Below, one piece after another: positions 36,713 to 48,140 of a stretch of DNA of 64,000 nt. A model generated the notes under the pieces. The model had not been told where the DNA came from and searched no databases. It was given only the letters and a program-made list of their open reading frames with translations. Made by a program: the position numbers and the translations under genes. The stretch covers positions 84,779-148,778 of the forward strand of contig JAAMPI010000001.1 of assembly GCA_013054445.1 (NCBI GenBank). The letters run 5' to 3'. Positions within the stretch are counted from its first letter, which is position 1. The number at the start of each line of letters is the position of its first letter. The DNA comes from Cudoniella acicularis (Eukaryota; Ascomycota; Leotiomycetes; Helotiales; Helotiaceae).

Positions 36713-39157
36713 ATGGCAGAAGGCGTGCGAGGCCAGCGACATGATAGAAGCGCTCTTATCCTCTATGGGTCCGAGACGGGGAACAGCCAGGACGTGGCCG
36801 AGGAGCTGGGACGGACAGCAGAGCGACTGCACTTCGTAACCAGGGTCAGCGAGATGGATCTTGTCGAAATTGTACGCCCGGTCATCATCTCCTTCCCCTT
36901 CCCCTTACCCCTTATTTTTTTTTTCCAACCAGGATCTGCTCCGGGCTTACTCAAGCGCATCAGAACCTCCTATTGAAACACAGAATTGTTATTGTCGCAA
37001 TCTCGACAACCGGGCAAGGCGAGTTCCCGAAGAATGCCAGGAAATTCTGGACAAGTCTTCTGCGCAAGCGTTTGCCCCCTGGCTGCCTGGATCACGTGAA
37101 ATTCACGACATTCGGCCTGGGCGACAGCTCCTATCCCAAGTAGGTCCATGTAGCACGATGCAGTGCGGTCTGAGAGACTGAGGCAGCGCTGATAATGTCA
37201 TGAAAGATACAACTGGGCCGCTCGCAAACTCCATAAACGCTTGGAGCAGCTCGGGGCGCAGGAGTTTTATCCGCGTGGTGAGGCAGACGAACAGCATGAC
37301 GACGGGTCAGTAACTGTAACTGTAACTTATAGTTATTATATGGGCATCCTCGCGTCTTAATGAGTCTCGAGGACGGCTGCTACCATATAACACCCACTGA
37401 CACTCTGTAGCGTCGACGGGACATTCCTTTCTTGGTCTGCGGACCTTCGAAAGCACCTCCTCGCCCTCTTTCCATTGCCAGAAGGCCTGACCCCAATCCC
37501 GTCCGACGTGCTCTTGCCTCCCAAGTATATACTTGAGCTTGAGGAAGGCGAAGGCGAAACCAAAAGCGATCCGAAGCTCAATTCACTAGAAGGAGAAGGC
37601 ACGATTGCGCACGGAGAGAAAGCACCAACGGGAGCTGCAGTAACTGTAACCGATCCCAACAAGGCAAGAAATCAGATCGAGCATTCAACTTCAACTTCAA
37701 CTTCCACCGCGAACTCCATCTCCATCTCCATCTCCACCGCGCAGCACCTTCTTGTTACCACCAACCTCACCTCTTCAAGCGCATCGGCCGCCATCGAGGG
37801 CGACTCCAACTCCAAAATGTACCCCACATCACTCGAGCCCGAAATCTGTCAGCAGTTAGATGGGGATTTCACTGACCTTCCTGAACTCGTCGACTCATCG
37901 CCCGCTGAAGGCTACACGCTTCCAATTCCAGACTGTTTTGAGGTCCAGCTGATCGAAAACAAACGCATTACCTCGAAAGACCACTGGCAAGATGTCCGTC
38001 AACTCACATTCATCATGCCGAGTGATACCACCTACGACCCTGGCGATCTCATGACAATCTACCCAAAGAACTTCGACGAGGATGTCCAGGCTCTGCTTGA
38101 CCTGATGGATTGGAGCGACGTTGCTGATCGCTCTGTCCACTTTACCCCTACGCACCCAGACTACTTTGCCGCAGAAAATCTCATGCCCAAACCGAAGAAT
38201 CTCTACACCCCAGTGCGCTTTACTCTGCGGCAATTGTTGACCCATAATCTCGACATTACAGCAATACCGAAGCGACACTTTTTCGAGATTATGGCGCATT
38301 ACGCGGACGATCCTGTCCACAAGCAACGACTATACGAGTTCAGCAACCCCACCTACACGGATGAGTTCTATGACTACACCTCGCGCCCACGCCGAAGCAT
38401 TCTTGAAGTCTTACAGGACTTTCCGAGTGTGAAATTTCCCTGGAAATTGGCGACAACGATCTTTCCTGTGATGCGTGGTAGGCAGTATAGCATCTCAAGT
38501 GGTGGAGTGCTGAAAAGACATCCCAATACTTCTGTCATCAAAGTGCAGCTGCTCGTCGCCCTGGTCAAATACAAGACGGTGCTGAAGAAAGTCCGCAAAG
38601 GTCTCTGCTCAAGATACATCGCATCTCTACCTCCAGGGACGAAGCTCCATGTCACTTTCGAGGCCGGATCATTTTACCACATTGCACGAGATAGGATAAA
38701 ATACCCTGTGGTCTTGATCGGGCCGGGCACGGGTTTAGCTCCTCTTCGCTCATTGATCTGGGAACGGGCGTTCGCTTTCTCCTTGAACCCCAACTCTGGA
38801 ATTGGAGACGCAGTACTTTTCTACGGCGGTCGTAACAAGAATGCAGACTACTTCTATCGTGAAGAGTGGGCATTGCCTACTTTGCGTGTCAAGGCATTCA
38901 CAGCGTTTTCAAGAGACCAGGAGAAGAAGATTTATGTGCAAGATATTATTCGACAACAAGGCAAACTGGTAGCGAACCTAATCTCCAGAAAAGCGATGAT
39001 ATTCGTTTGTGGCAGCTCTGGCAATATGCCAAAGGCAGTCCGGGAAGCGATTATAGATGCTATGGCACAGTTTGGAGGTTTTGCAAACAGGGATCAGGCT
39101 GCAGAAGAACTAGCTTCGATGGAGAAGAGAAATCAATATGTGCAAGAGACGTGGTGA
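36713..39157 (+). CDS. TAH18: NADPH-dependent diflavin oxidoreductase Tah18
   Basis: Four exons: 36713-36871, 36964-37139, 37207-37305 and 37411-39157; 726 aa. It begins with a flavodoxin domain (LILYGSETGNSQDVAEELG, FMN phosphate loop; AISTTGQGEFPKNARKFW; FGLGDSSYPKYNW). A long insert of about 100 residues rich in Ser/Thr (TST, SISISIS tracts) precedes the FAD/NADPH reductase part: RQYSISSG (FAD), GPGTGLAPLRSLIWERA (NADPH), FYGGRNKNADYFY, and VCGSSGNMPKAV near the C-terminus. Tah18 passes electrons from NADPH via FAD and FMN to Dre2 in cytosolic Fe-S protein assembly and is normally essential. The start at 36713 keeps the flavodoxin in frame; an ATG at 36681 is out of frame. The second exon start at 36964 was chosen because it alone gives the conserved beta-strand before STTGQGE. 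The insert makes it longer than the usual ~600 aa. Confidence 0.93.
37686..37741 (+). repeat. In-frame microsatellites in TAH18
   Basis: Consecutive AACTTC and ATCTCC hexanucleotide repeats encode alternating Ser/Thr and Ser/Ile residues in the TAH18 insert. Hexamers keep the frame, so length changes are tolerated. Confidence 0.8.
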
Positions 39158-40208
39158 CAGCAAAAGCTTGGGATTATTTGAGTCAGGAAACCCAGGTCAG
39201 CATTGGGGTTCTGGATGGAGTTGAGGCGTAACTAGAGGGTAGACGAATATCAGGGACCAACGGTCTGACATAGAGTAGAGCTTCACAGCAACAAAACACA
39301 TACATTGGCACAAGCACGTCTCCTAGCTTATCCCTTCAGATTCAACATTCCCAAAAAGTCCAAGGTGACTGATAATACGATTTTAATGAAGACTCTTGAT
39401 GAATTCTAACCTGCGCCTGCTTCGGCGCTCGCACCGCAAACTTCAAGGATATTTCCAACGTTCTACAAGTCAAAATTAAGACCTTCGTACAAGAGGTGAT
39501 AATGTCTATTATAAACTCGTGCGTGCTTGATTGATTGATGATTGATTGATCCATTTACACCCTGTATAAGTCTACGACTATTGTAAGACGACACCTCAGT
39601 GCACAGGGTCCTTCTGCCCACAGCTAGAGCTACACCTGCCTCGGGAAGCATAACTTTCACTCCCAATACAACTCCTTCCGCGTCCAGCCGGCACAGTGCC
39701 CACACAGATATCATTCGAATCAGCATTTGAGGAGGTAGTTTACCCCGATATCCACTCATCCAACAGGCCAATTTTCGCCCTTTAACGTACGCTGCCCTGA
39801 GAGGAAAACTTTCCAAACCCCGCTATACATGGAACACCACCTTCTCGTGCGTGCTTAATTTAATTGTTTTTCGTTGTGTGAGATCAATCCTATCCCGGTA
39901 TCTAATGTGTGGTACTCTACTGAGAAGGGAGGTGGATATAGTAATTTCTTATTATTTCCACATCCCTGATGATGTGCGATTATAATTCCGCACCAAGGCT
40001 TGGAGGGTTCCCTGATAATGATGCACCTCTGTCTTGTAAGATTATATTTCAACCACGCCGTTCTCTTCTTCCGCATTCATGATCACGACCGAAATATTCT
40101 TGCTGGGCCAGATTATCGACCAAACTAAAGGGAATCCAGCAAGCATTCTCACCCTACGCTATTCATACACCTCTATGACTGTCTCGAAGGAAACGCACAA
40201 AATCGGTG
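39158..40208. other. Intergenic region
   Basis: 3' side of TAH18 and promoter of the 2EXR gene. It has a TTGATTGATTGATGATTG repeat near 39525-39550. No coding sequence supported. Confidence 0.5.
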
Positions 40209-41126
40209 ATGGAATCTACGCAGCCCACGCCGTCGCCGGAGATGCGCGAGGCTGGACCTGCTCTGAGCAAATTAAGCTTCTCTCAACTACCATTCGAGAT
40301 CCGAATGATGATTTGGAAATTCGCCATACCAAAACCCAGAGTCATCCGGCTGGACTTTAAAACTTCTCTTGACCGACCTTGTCGAGCCTTCGATATGGGA
40401 CCACCATTCATACCCAAGCTTCTGCACATTTGTCATGAGTCACGAGAGGTGGCTTGCGAAGTCTATCGTCTTGGCTTCGGGACCTCAACATCTATCTACG
40501 ACAAAGATTGGTGGAACCCGAGCGCTGATATGGTGTATTTCGCTGCGTGGAATCCGCCAGCGGCTTGGGATTTGAAAGTCGAGCGCGAAACTGACACTGC
40601 TACTCGATTCGAGACGCCTTACGACATGTCACTACGAAATGAGCCCAGTAGGAAAATGATTCTTCGTTATCTTGATGTTGCCGCAATTCAACACTTAGCC
40701 CTATCGCTCTCACCCAGTGTTTACGCCGCCTTCGACATCCTGGATTCTCAAAATTGGCCTGCGCCACAAGGCGCTTCGTGGGGTTTGAAGTGGCTATCAC
40801 ATTTCACGTCCCTCAAATCAGTCAGCTTTCTGATCGACCACTTCCCAACTTGGTACAGACCCGGGGAAATACTTCTCTATGAACCGTTGGAGGAAAGTCT
40901 TTTCGAAGATTATGGACCCAATCAGATTATGGCTGGACTTGAGCAACGAATTCGAGATTTCAGCGCTGAGTTTGCGCCAGATTGGGAAGTTCCTGATGTC
41001 GAGTTGTTGGTTATGGGACATAGAAAGAGGAGGGACCCGGGTCCATTTTGTCTCACGATAGGACCACCAGAAAGTGATGATCCCCCAGGAGGTGTGCCTG
41101 GAGCCTTACCCATACGATCATCCTAG
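40209..41126 (+). CDS. 2EXR-domain protein
   Basis: A single-exon gene of 305 aa; the ATG at 40209 starts MESTQPTPSPEM. Residues about 25-110 carry the fungal 2EXR pattern: FSQLPFEIRMMIWKFAIPK, then PRVIRL, and LLHICHESREVACEVYRL with the family's second EXR-like element (ESREVA), followed by a conserved aromatic segment (DMVYFAAWNP). The C-terminal half has no motif I know. 2EXR proteins are an expanded, poorly characterised family of filamentous fungi, often in accessory regions. Their biochemical role is unknown. No signal peptide or membrane span, so cytosolic or nuclear. Confidence 0.85.
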   Translation: MESTQPTPSPEMREAGPALSKLSFSQLPFEIRMMIWKFAIPKPRVIRLDFKTSLDRPCRAFDMGPPFIPKLLHICHESREVACEVYRLGFGTSTSIYDKDWWNPSADMVYFAAWNPPAAWDLKVERETDTATRFETPYDMSLRNEPSRKMILRYLDVAAIQHLALSLSPSVYAAFDILDSQNWPAPQGASWGLKWLSHFTSLKSVSFLIDHFPTWYRPGEILLYEPLEESLFEDYGPNQIMAGLEQRIRDFSAEFAPDWEVPDVELLVMGHRKRRDPGPFCLTIGPPESDDPPGGVPGALPIRSS

Positions 41127-41758
41127 GCCAAAATATGAATGGTCTGAGATTTTTCAGTCTGTGGAAATGTTTCTGGGCTTTGTGCTAATTGGTCAGACTT
41201 TCAAATTCATTTTGGGAGGTCAGGTTTTGGATGAGGGAAGAATGAGTTGAGAATTCTAACGCTAAGGTGCATCGCATGCGAATGAGTGGTTCGCTGGTCT
41301 CATTGAACAATGAACAATCAACGGTTGTTATTGTTTTCCATCCAACCATTGCTCCTTGGTTAGCTCTCGAATATAACACTCTCAAGCAATACGACATGCC
41401 TTATTCAAAACCTGGAGATTTTCTTAGGATTTCTTTTCATCTTTTTTTACTTATCCTTTTGAAATAGAGTACTCTTCGAGCTCAACATTGCCGTTGTGTC
41501 TGCCAGAACAAACCTGAAATATTGTTTACCACCATGACAATGCCCCACCAGACCTTGGAAAACTATATACAGAACAGTCTCCATGACCAACGAACAGTCC
41601 TCAATCATTTCTCTTAAATTAGCACATCGCTTTGCCGGAATGAATTTTTTTTTTTCCCTTCACAGCACAGCTCAACTCACTCCGAAAACATCCCACGTTC
41701 TGAACAAGAATACCATCACCAACCCAAGCCAACCCAAACACCCATCCCACACATCAAA
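41127..41758. other. Intergenic region before the Met-Cys gene trio
   Basis: No gene. The last 60 bases before 41759 are a CCAACCCAA-rich leader, also seen before the second copy of the trio. Confidence 0.5.
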
Positions 41759-42115
41759 ATGTGCACCGGATACGAAGTCACCTTCACAAAATGCAACCAC
41801 ACCTCGCGAAGCATCCACTGCTGTTTCCACCAAGCCCAAATACGATGCTTCCCTCCCTCCTGCCCCAACATCAAAATCATCAGACGAAGCGAGAAGACAA
41901 AGTGCATGGACTGTTCCCAAAAGGATATCTATTACTTCCATCTCCCTAATATTCTGCTTGGCCTACTTATCACTTTTCTCATGCGTTATGTTGAGGATAA
42001 ATTGGCGATGGGATTGAGGATCCTTTTTTTCTTCTTGTGGTTGAGGTTTCCGGGTGTGTTTTTGGCGGTTGGGGGGAGGTTGGTTGAGAGCATAGGAGAC
42101 TATTACAGCAACTAG
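41759..42115 (+). CDS. Small Cys-rich membrane protein, Met-Cys family copy 1
   Basis: 118 aa, one exon, ATG in a CAAAATG context shared with the other two copies. Starts MCTGYEVTFTKC. Cysteines follow at IHCC and in the core RCFPPSCPN..TKCMDC, spaced C-x4-CP-x12-C-x2-C. Two hydrophobic stretches follow (YFHLPNILLGLLITFLM and RILFFFLWLRFPGVFLAVG), so it is probably anchored in a membrane by a C-terminal hairpin with the cysteine part exposed. There is no N-terminal signal peptide. The paired cysteines suggest metal binding. Function unknown. First of three tandem paralogues. Confidence 0.65.
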   Translation: MCTGYEVTFTKCNHTSRSIHCCFHQAQIRCFPPSCPNIKIIRRSEKTKCMDCSQKDIYYFHLPNILLGLLITFLMRYVEDKLAMGLRILFFFLWLRFPGVFLAVGGRLVESIGDYYSN

Positions 42116-42601
42116 TATTAGTAAACTCTTCTTCCTTCTACTTAAACAGTAAACTAATAACTGGTCGTTGTTTTGTACTTGGACTGTAACTGACCCTTAG
42201 TTAGAATTTAGAATAAAGATGTCGATGCAATAAATCATCCCTCCTTATACGAATCTAAATTTTTCCTAAGATTTTTCTTGTTGTTTTCTTTACTCTCTTT
42301 TTAAGATAGAACAACACCCTGTGGACCTAACGTCACCTTTGTCTCCCCCCAAGAAACAATTCAACAACACCCCCGCCCCCGCCATAACAGGGCCTTCTAA
42401 GAAAAACAATCTCTGTTACTTATGAACAGCCCTCAAGTATCCTCTTGAAATTACTGTATCTTACCCACTCAATCTACTAAACCGAACAATCTTACCACAA
42501 ATATAACTCACCATCCTTTCACTCCACCACTGTACCTCAACCAAGCTCTAACCCACCAACACAACCCAACCCAACACACATCACTAGCTAACAAAGCAAA
42601 A
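42116..42601. other. Spacer between Met-Cys copies 1 and 2
   Basis: Intergenic, with T-rich sequence after copy 1 and a CCAACACAACCCAACCCAAC-type leader before copy 2. No gene. Confidence 0.5.
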
Positions 42602-42781
42602 ATGTGCACAGAAAACCACGTCTTCTTCGCGTGGTGCAGCCACGCCACGCTTCGTATCCACGGCTATCTACACCAGCTACAAACACAATGCTATCCTCCC
42701 AACTGCCCGAATTTTAGCGTGAGACAGAGTAGTGAGAGTAAGAAGTGTCCTGATTGTCGTCGTGCTGATGCTAGACGCTAG
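42602..42781 (+). CDS. Small Cys-rich protein, Met-Cys family copy 2
   Basis: 59 aa, one exon. MCTENHVFFAWCSH aligns with copy 1 at its first twelve residues, and QCYPPNCPN..KKCPDC has the same C-x4-CP-x12-C-x2-C spacing. It stops eight residues after the final Cys (RRADARR) and lacks the membrane hairpin of copies 1 and 3. This is either a soluble variant or a copy shortened by a stop; the downstream sequence shows no remnant of a hydrophobic tail. The conserved spacing in so short a frame supports it as real. Confidence 0.6.
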   Translation: MCTENHVFFAWCSHATLRIHGYLHQLQTQCYPPNCPNFSVRQSSESKKCPDCRRADARR

Positions 42782-43448
42782 ACTACAACTTTATAAGGGA
42801 TTTATTATCCTTTGCACCCTAAGTTAGAGTGTTAAGAGTGGTTTTATAAATAATCACTTTAAATGTTAAACCGCTTTGGGATGAGCTAGTATATAATAAT
42901 TAAATACCCCTTCTAATTATTATAAAAGCGTCATGTAAGTCTGTATATTCTAAATGAAGTGGTTTATTATTAGTTATTTTGTTACTTTGAAGTGTTTTTG
43001 CACCTTGATGCCGTATACACGCCAAATGAAGAGACGTGGATGTGATGTATTAGAAGACATACATTTTATGAATTGAAGAACGATTTTACGATATAGAATA
43101 AATGTATTATTTATGTGCTATTGGGGTGCTTAATTTGGTAGTGATGCCGTTTTGATTTTTCGTTTATGTATTATATATTGTTTTCTAGATTAAAATGTTT
43201 CTTGAGTCGCTTACTAATTCCAACTTCATAACAGGCTGACAGTCCTGTGTACAAAACAATCTCTTTGACAAGTGGAGCAATCCTTAACCATCCACTCATA
43301 AATATCAGTATGTCTTTTAATCTTGAATCAACTCTTTTACCCTAACATACTACACAACACTACACTACACTACACGCAACTTTAGCATACTAATTTCTCA
43401 ACCAGGATACCAATCCTTACACAACACAACACGCACACGCACTACAAA
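42782..43448. other. AT-rich spacer between Met-Cys copies 2 and 3
   Basis: AT-rich intergenic sequence with an ACACTACACTAC repeat near 43345-43375 and a C/A-rich leader just before copy 3. No gene. Confidence 0.5.
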
Positions 43449-43775
43449 ATGTGCGTCGACTACACAACAACCTACACGCGTTGCACCTACACAACCCATA
43501 ACATCCAATGCTGCTCTCCCCCAGGCATCCCTTGTCCAGACTGCCTCACCTGCCCATTCGCCAACGTCGACTTGCGCGTCGAGGAGCACGATAAATGTCC
43601 CGCATGCTTCCGGGCGGAAGGCCTCAGTTTCGTCATGCTTCTGTTTTCCTCTATTCTCTCTCTCTTTTATTACCTGTATATTCTTGACGTTTGTGTGATA
43701 CTTGCTAAAACTTGTTGGTCATTTTGGTTGCTGTTTGTAGTGATTTTTTCAGCTACGGTACTGCTGTCGTGTTAG
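43449..43775 (+). CDS. Small Cys-rich membrane protein, Met-Cys family copy 3
   Basis: 108 aa, one exon. MCVDYTTTYTRCTYTTHNIQCC matches copy 1 in cysteine placement, and the core LTCPFANVDL..DKCPAC has CP-x13-C-x2-C spacing. Two long hydrophobic stretches (FVMLLFSSILSLFYYLYIL and SFWLLFVVIFSATVLL) form the C-terminal half as in copy 1, although the residues differ. Same orientation and ATG context as the others. Function unknown; probably membrane-bound with a cytosolic or lumenal metal-binding head. Confidence 0.65.
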   Translation: MCVDYTTTYTRCTYTTHNIQCCSPPGIPCPDCLTCPFANVDLRVEEHDKCPACFRAEGLSFVMLLFSSILSLFYYLYILDVCVILAKTCWSFWLLFVVIFSATVLLSC

Positions 43776-44399
43776 AGATAAGGTGGGTTACTGTTTTTGG
43801 GAGGGGGGCGGACTAGCCTCTGCAAACTCTCTCCTTGAGGACGACACAACTAATAACAACCACATCAACGGTTTGTTGCCTCGGTGGTTCGATAGATATT
43901 AGCCGAGTGGTGTTGACTCGCTAATTAGTAATTTCCGTCCCTCTACCCTATTTACTACCTTCTTAGAATAGCTAGTCCGAGATACACGCTCAGGGTTCTT
44001 TAGAGCCAAAAAAATGAAACTGAACTTTTTCTATGTCATAGATTCTTGAAATAATGCTGCGTGACACTATTATCATACTTGACATTAGACATTTGTAGCG
44101 TAATAATACATCTTGATACGAAGCATATACTTATCTCCATCCCATCTGCCTACCTCTTCCCTCTCATCCCGGTTACACGTCTCTTGAATTCCATAATTTC
44201 CCAACTCATTCCCCCTATACCTCCGTACAACCCGTAATCTCAACCCCTCACTCACCCTTCACAACCTCGAATCTCCACCATGTTAATATAACCCTATGCC
44301 ATCCCTCACCTATCCTCCCTCAGTACACCACCCACCTGATAAACACTCAACCTCAACCCGCCCCACAAAGCTCCGTCCCATCACCCGCACAAGGGAAGC
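43776..44399. other. Intergenic, convergent 3' ends
   Basis: Between copy 3 (+) and the end of the WSC pseudogene (-). C-rich on the + strand from 44145. No gene. Confidence 0.5.
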
Positions 44400-47300
44400 T
44401 ACACTGACTCTCATCTACACCCACCGACCCATCCGCAAACCCATCCTCCACAATAACACTCCCTCCCATACTCCGTCCCAAANTACTGATACCCAGCACA
44501 AAATGCCGCGCAACTCTCCAACGTCATACCATCATCCGCCGTACTCGCCCCCTGCAACGCCCTTGCGTTCGTAGCCTCGCTCATACAGTTCAAAAAATCG
44601 TAGCCACCGACAGTAGCTTTGTTGCTTAGTCCTGCGAGCGCGGGAGGCGGGGTAGTATCGGGAGTTCCTACCAGAGAGGAAAGTTCGTAGATGGAGAGGC
44701 GCAGACCGTTACCGCAGATTTCGCTAGCGTCGCCTTGACATAGTACTGCGAAATCGGTGGAAGGGGCGGGGACCGAGCCGTAATTGAAGCTATTCCCCCA
44801 ATAACATTCACGGCCGTATTCCAAGCCATAATACCTGAAGTCCACGCAGTCGATTTGGCAGGACTCGACAGTCATCGTATCATAAGCACTCATCTTGGCG
44901 TTCAAAGCTTGCATGTTGGTGACTTCGGTCTGACAGCCGTAGTAAGTGTATTCTGGACCCGGAGCCACGGCAACATTGACGGTTTTGGCGCAGACGTTTA
45001 GACGTCTTCCTGCCCCGCAGTATTCAAGGGGGTTGCCTGAGCATTGCATGTTACATTGTAGATTGGTGACTTGGACGCTCCCGGCTTGGAGCGTGTTCCC
45101 GCAGTAGCATTCCCCACTTCATTCCACGCCGGAGTAGGTATATACTGGACCGCAGAAATTGGCGCAGATCTCGACGGCCATGGTGTTGTAGTTGATGGAG
45201 GTTGCTTCGTTCAGGGCGCGGGCGTTATCTGCTTCGGTATAGCACCGAAGTAATCGTATCCGTTGGCTGAAGGAACTATGCCGAGAGTGGCTACGGGGGC
45301 GGCTGTGGTTGTGCTGGTAGTACTTGTTGACATTGAGGGTTGAAGGGAGGATGAAGGTATTGTGGTGACTGCAATTGAGGCGCTTGAAGATGCGACGCTT
45401 AATGCAGAGGATGAAGATCCAACTGAGCTATCAGATGTCGAGGTTGGCGGAAGGCTTTCGATCACCGATTTGGGGCTTATTTGGGATAGTTGGACACTGG
45501 AAGATGTGCTCGTGGCACAGGTATCAGTTGAGACACGACAACCAATATCATAGTCCGTCTAAATACTAGAATCATCTTCATAAAACTCCAATGTAGTAAG
45601 AGACGATTTGACCAACACACCGCCATTTTTGGTTGTCAGGAAACTCAGGCACTGAGCGCTAGAGAGACATTGATTTAAACAATCTTCTGTCGATGGCTCA
45701 GTGGCGGTGCCAATCTCATAATTTGCATTGGTTCCGTATCCATGAGTGCCGCAAATCAAGCCAGGAACTGCTTCTAAAGCTGATGGCGAGCTACTGCACT
45801 GAGGGGAAGCCGAAGGAGTAGTAGAAGCTGTCGAATCCGTGGAGATGGACGAGGTTGGGGATTCGGCTGCAGTTATGCTCACTGATGTCGAGGGGTTCGA
45901 GGTTCCTGTAAGGCTTCCTTGTGATGTGGAGCTTGTAGCCGTACTTGATGTGTACGATGTTAATAGCGAAGAGGAGCTTCCGCTTTCTGAAGTGGAACTA
46001 GCCGCCGCACTCAAACTGTCAGACGTGGAGCTCGAGTCTGTCGAAGAGGGTTCGGCCAATGACAAGGTTGTCGAGGAAGCAACAGCGCTGGGGTCTGTGG
46101 AGATGGTAGATGCCGCTGCAGATAGACTGGATGTCGAGCTAGCCGCAATATTCGTGCTATCTGTTGTTGAAGAGGGCGCACCTGTAGACAGCCCTATGGA
46201 TGCAGCCGCGCTTGAAGAAGCTCCAGCAAGGCTTAATGATGTTCCAGATGGTGAAGGGGCGATGGAGGAAAATGCTGCGCTTGAAGAACCCCCATCGGAT
46301 AGAGCAATTGCCGAGCTGGCCGCAGCGCCGGTGTTTACTGATGTTGAAGAAAGTGCAGCTAAAGACAGAACGGTTGAGGAAATGGCTGTGCTTGAAGAAG
46401 TTCCATCAGAAGAAATAAGTGTCGAACTAGCAGCAGCGTCAGAGTTTGCCGGTATTGAGGATAGTGTAGCTAAAGAAAGGGTGGTCGAAGAAGCTGCTCT
46501 GATAGAATCTAATTGAGAGGAAGACGTTGCAGCTGATGCACGCTCGTTGAGGAAACAATAGCGGCAGATCTTGATTGACTGGAAGATGCTGCTGCAGAGA
46601 AAATGGAAGTTGAAATTGCTGGCAAGGTCGTAGACACCGCAGCAAGTGAGGGTGTTGTTGAAATGGCCGCGCTCGAGGTGCTTGATACAGAAGGTACAGC
46701 AAAGTTTAGGCTTGCCAAGGAGGCAGCAGCAGTAGAATCTGACTGGGTGGAAGATTCTTCGGTGAATAGCAGGCTTGTTGATGAACCAGCGGAATCCAAA
46801 TCCGATTGAGTGGCAGATGCGACTGCAGAAGGAATGGGTGTTGAAACTGCAGCTTGACTTGAAGTGTTTGATATGGATGTCGGTACCGCACTCGGCATTG
46901 TGGATCTTGCGTAGACTGACGAGCTTGCGACCATCTACACGGATGACGATATGGTTGTCGAGAAATAAGGTGTGACAGTGACTTGATTATTGTAGTCGTA
47001 CACTTGCAAATAGCCTCCACCCCCACAATACTCTGTAGAATTGCCTTTGCACAGCATGTTACATTGGGCCAGCCCATCGGGAGCAGGAGCGGCGCCGTTT
47101 TGAATGCTATTTCCACACCCTAAAAGTATTTAGAAATGTGATAGCATAAACCGAGAGTCTTCACTTACAACATTCCTGGTCAAACTCCAGGCCCGCGAGA
47201 TCATATCCTGCATCTAAACAAGCTGCTGAAGAGAATTAAAAGTTAACATGTATGTCATGAATGCGAAGAGCCGTATCTTGTTGACAGTTCGGGATCCGTA

Positions 47301-48103
47301 AAATGTCTCTCGGAAAACCACACAGATCCAACTAGTCCAAACCTACATGTGCAAACCTCCACTGTCATCGCATCACCTCCACCTAGGGTATCCACGTTTG
47401 TTTCGAGTGCTCGGCTGGTAGTGCCTTCTCTATTTCTACCATTAGCAGAGTAAAGATATCAGCATTGTGTCAGGTCTTACGTGTAGCATCCGACGAATGA
47501 CCAAAGACCTGGACCTGGGTTGACCTCGAGTTCAATCCCATTCTAGAAAAGGGTAAGTCTCCTTGGCCCTCCACATGGTTGGCTTGCATCGCCAGTGCAA
47601 GGAGCACTGCAATTGTTGTCGGCTACAAGGTTTCCAGCTTTTAAAACATCACCACAAACTTCGCATCAGATTGAAGTTAGTGTTCATTCCCCCCAAACTT
47701 AGGAGTATAGAATGGCTTACAGCATTGATGATAGTATTATGTCCCTGCGTAGTTAAACCCATTCGCCTGGCAGTATTCAACGCATACCTCATTGGTCATT
47801 CCATCAGGCCTGTCAAGTGTCGATCCGTCTAAAGTAGGGTCTTTGTCTCTGGTTTAATTTAGTGCTTCTTGATCGTCAAGATATTGGACAAGAATCTTCA
47901 CATCCAACAACCTACATATGCCCATGGTGTAGGGATGCCCGTTGGCACTTCAAGATCACGTTTCTGTACAACGACACGGCCTTGAGCAAGATTGGGCTGC
48001 GGAGCATTAGAAAGAGGATCGATTGCTGGCTTTAACCATAACTCACACCGGTCAGTAGCAATATTAAACCTCCAAGAACAATTTTAAAGAGCATGGGTGC
48101 CAT
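44400..48103 (-). pseudogene. Multi-WSC-domain cell-surface protein, disrupted
   Basis: WSC domains are cysteine-rich, carbohydrate-binding modules of fungal wall sensors and secreted oxidases. The - strand start at 48103 gives MAPMLFKIVLGGLILLLTG, a clear signal peptide. A first WSC repeat follows (YVGCW; DGMTNEVCVEYCQANGFNYAG; CTGDASQPCGGPRRLTL), then a second (FVGCYT to STEYCGGGGYLQVYDYN). A linker of about 450 residues, almost all Ser/Thr/Ala, spans 46960-45560. A PAN/WSC-like segment and three more WSC repeats (YGCQTEV, FGTEYGRECYCG) close it. The frame is broken: TAG at 47543-47545, 46935-46937 and 45559-45561, a TGA near 45123, frame changes near 46540 and 45236, and an N at 44483. Several TAGs sit where Trp or Gln is expected. 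Introns blur the middle (47100-47500). It could be a live gene only if several of these are sequence errors, which is unlikely. Confidence 0.78.
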
Positions 48104-48140
48104 AATTGGCTAAAAAGAGTGACTGTTTGAACATATATTA

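Noticed and set aside
41583..42017. 144-residue open frame overlapping Met-Cys copy 1 in another frame
   Set aside because: The overlapping frame with conserved cysteines and a counterpart at 42602 and 43449 is the real one.
40209..43775. Effector-type secretion for the 2EXR and Met-Cys proteins
   Set aside because: None has an N-terminal signal peptide, so classical secretion is not supported.
45839..46516. 225-residue open frame on the + strand rich in Glu, Val, Ala and Asp
   Set aside because: It is the antisense of the Ser/Thr-rich linker of the WSC gene; Ser/Ala codons read backwards give this composition.
46439..47116. Gln/Pro/Leu-rich open frames on the - strand within the WSC gene
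   Set aside because: Shifted frames of the Ser/Thr linker; Gln/His/Leu-rich output is typical of a +1 shift of Ser/Ala codons.
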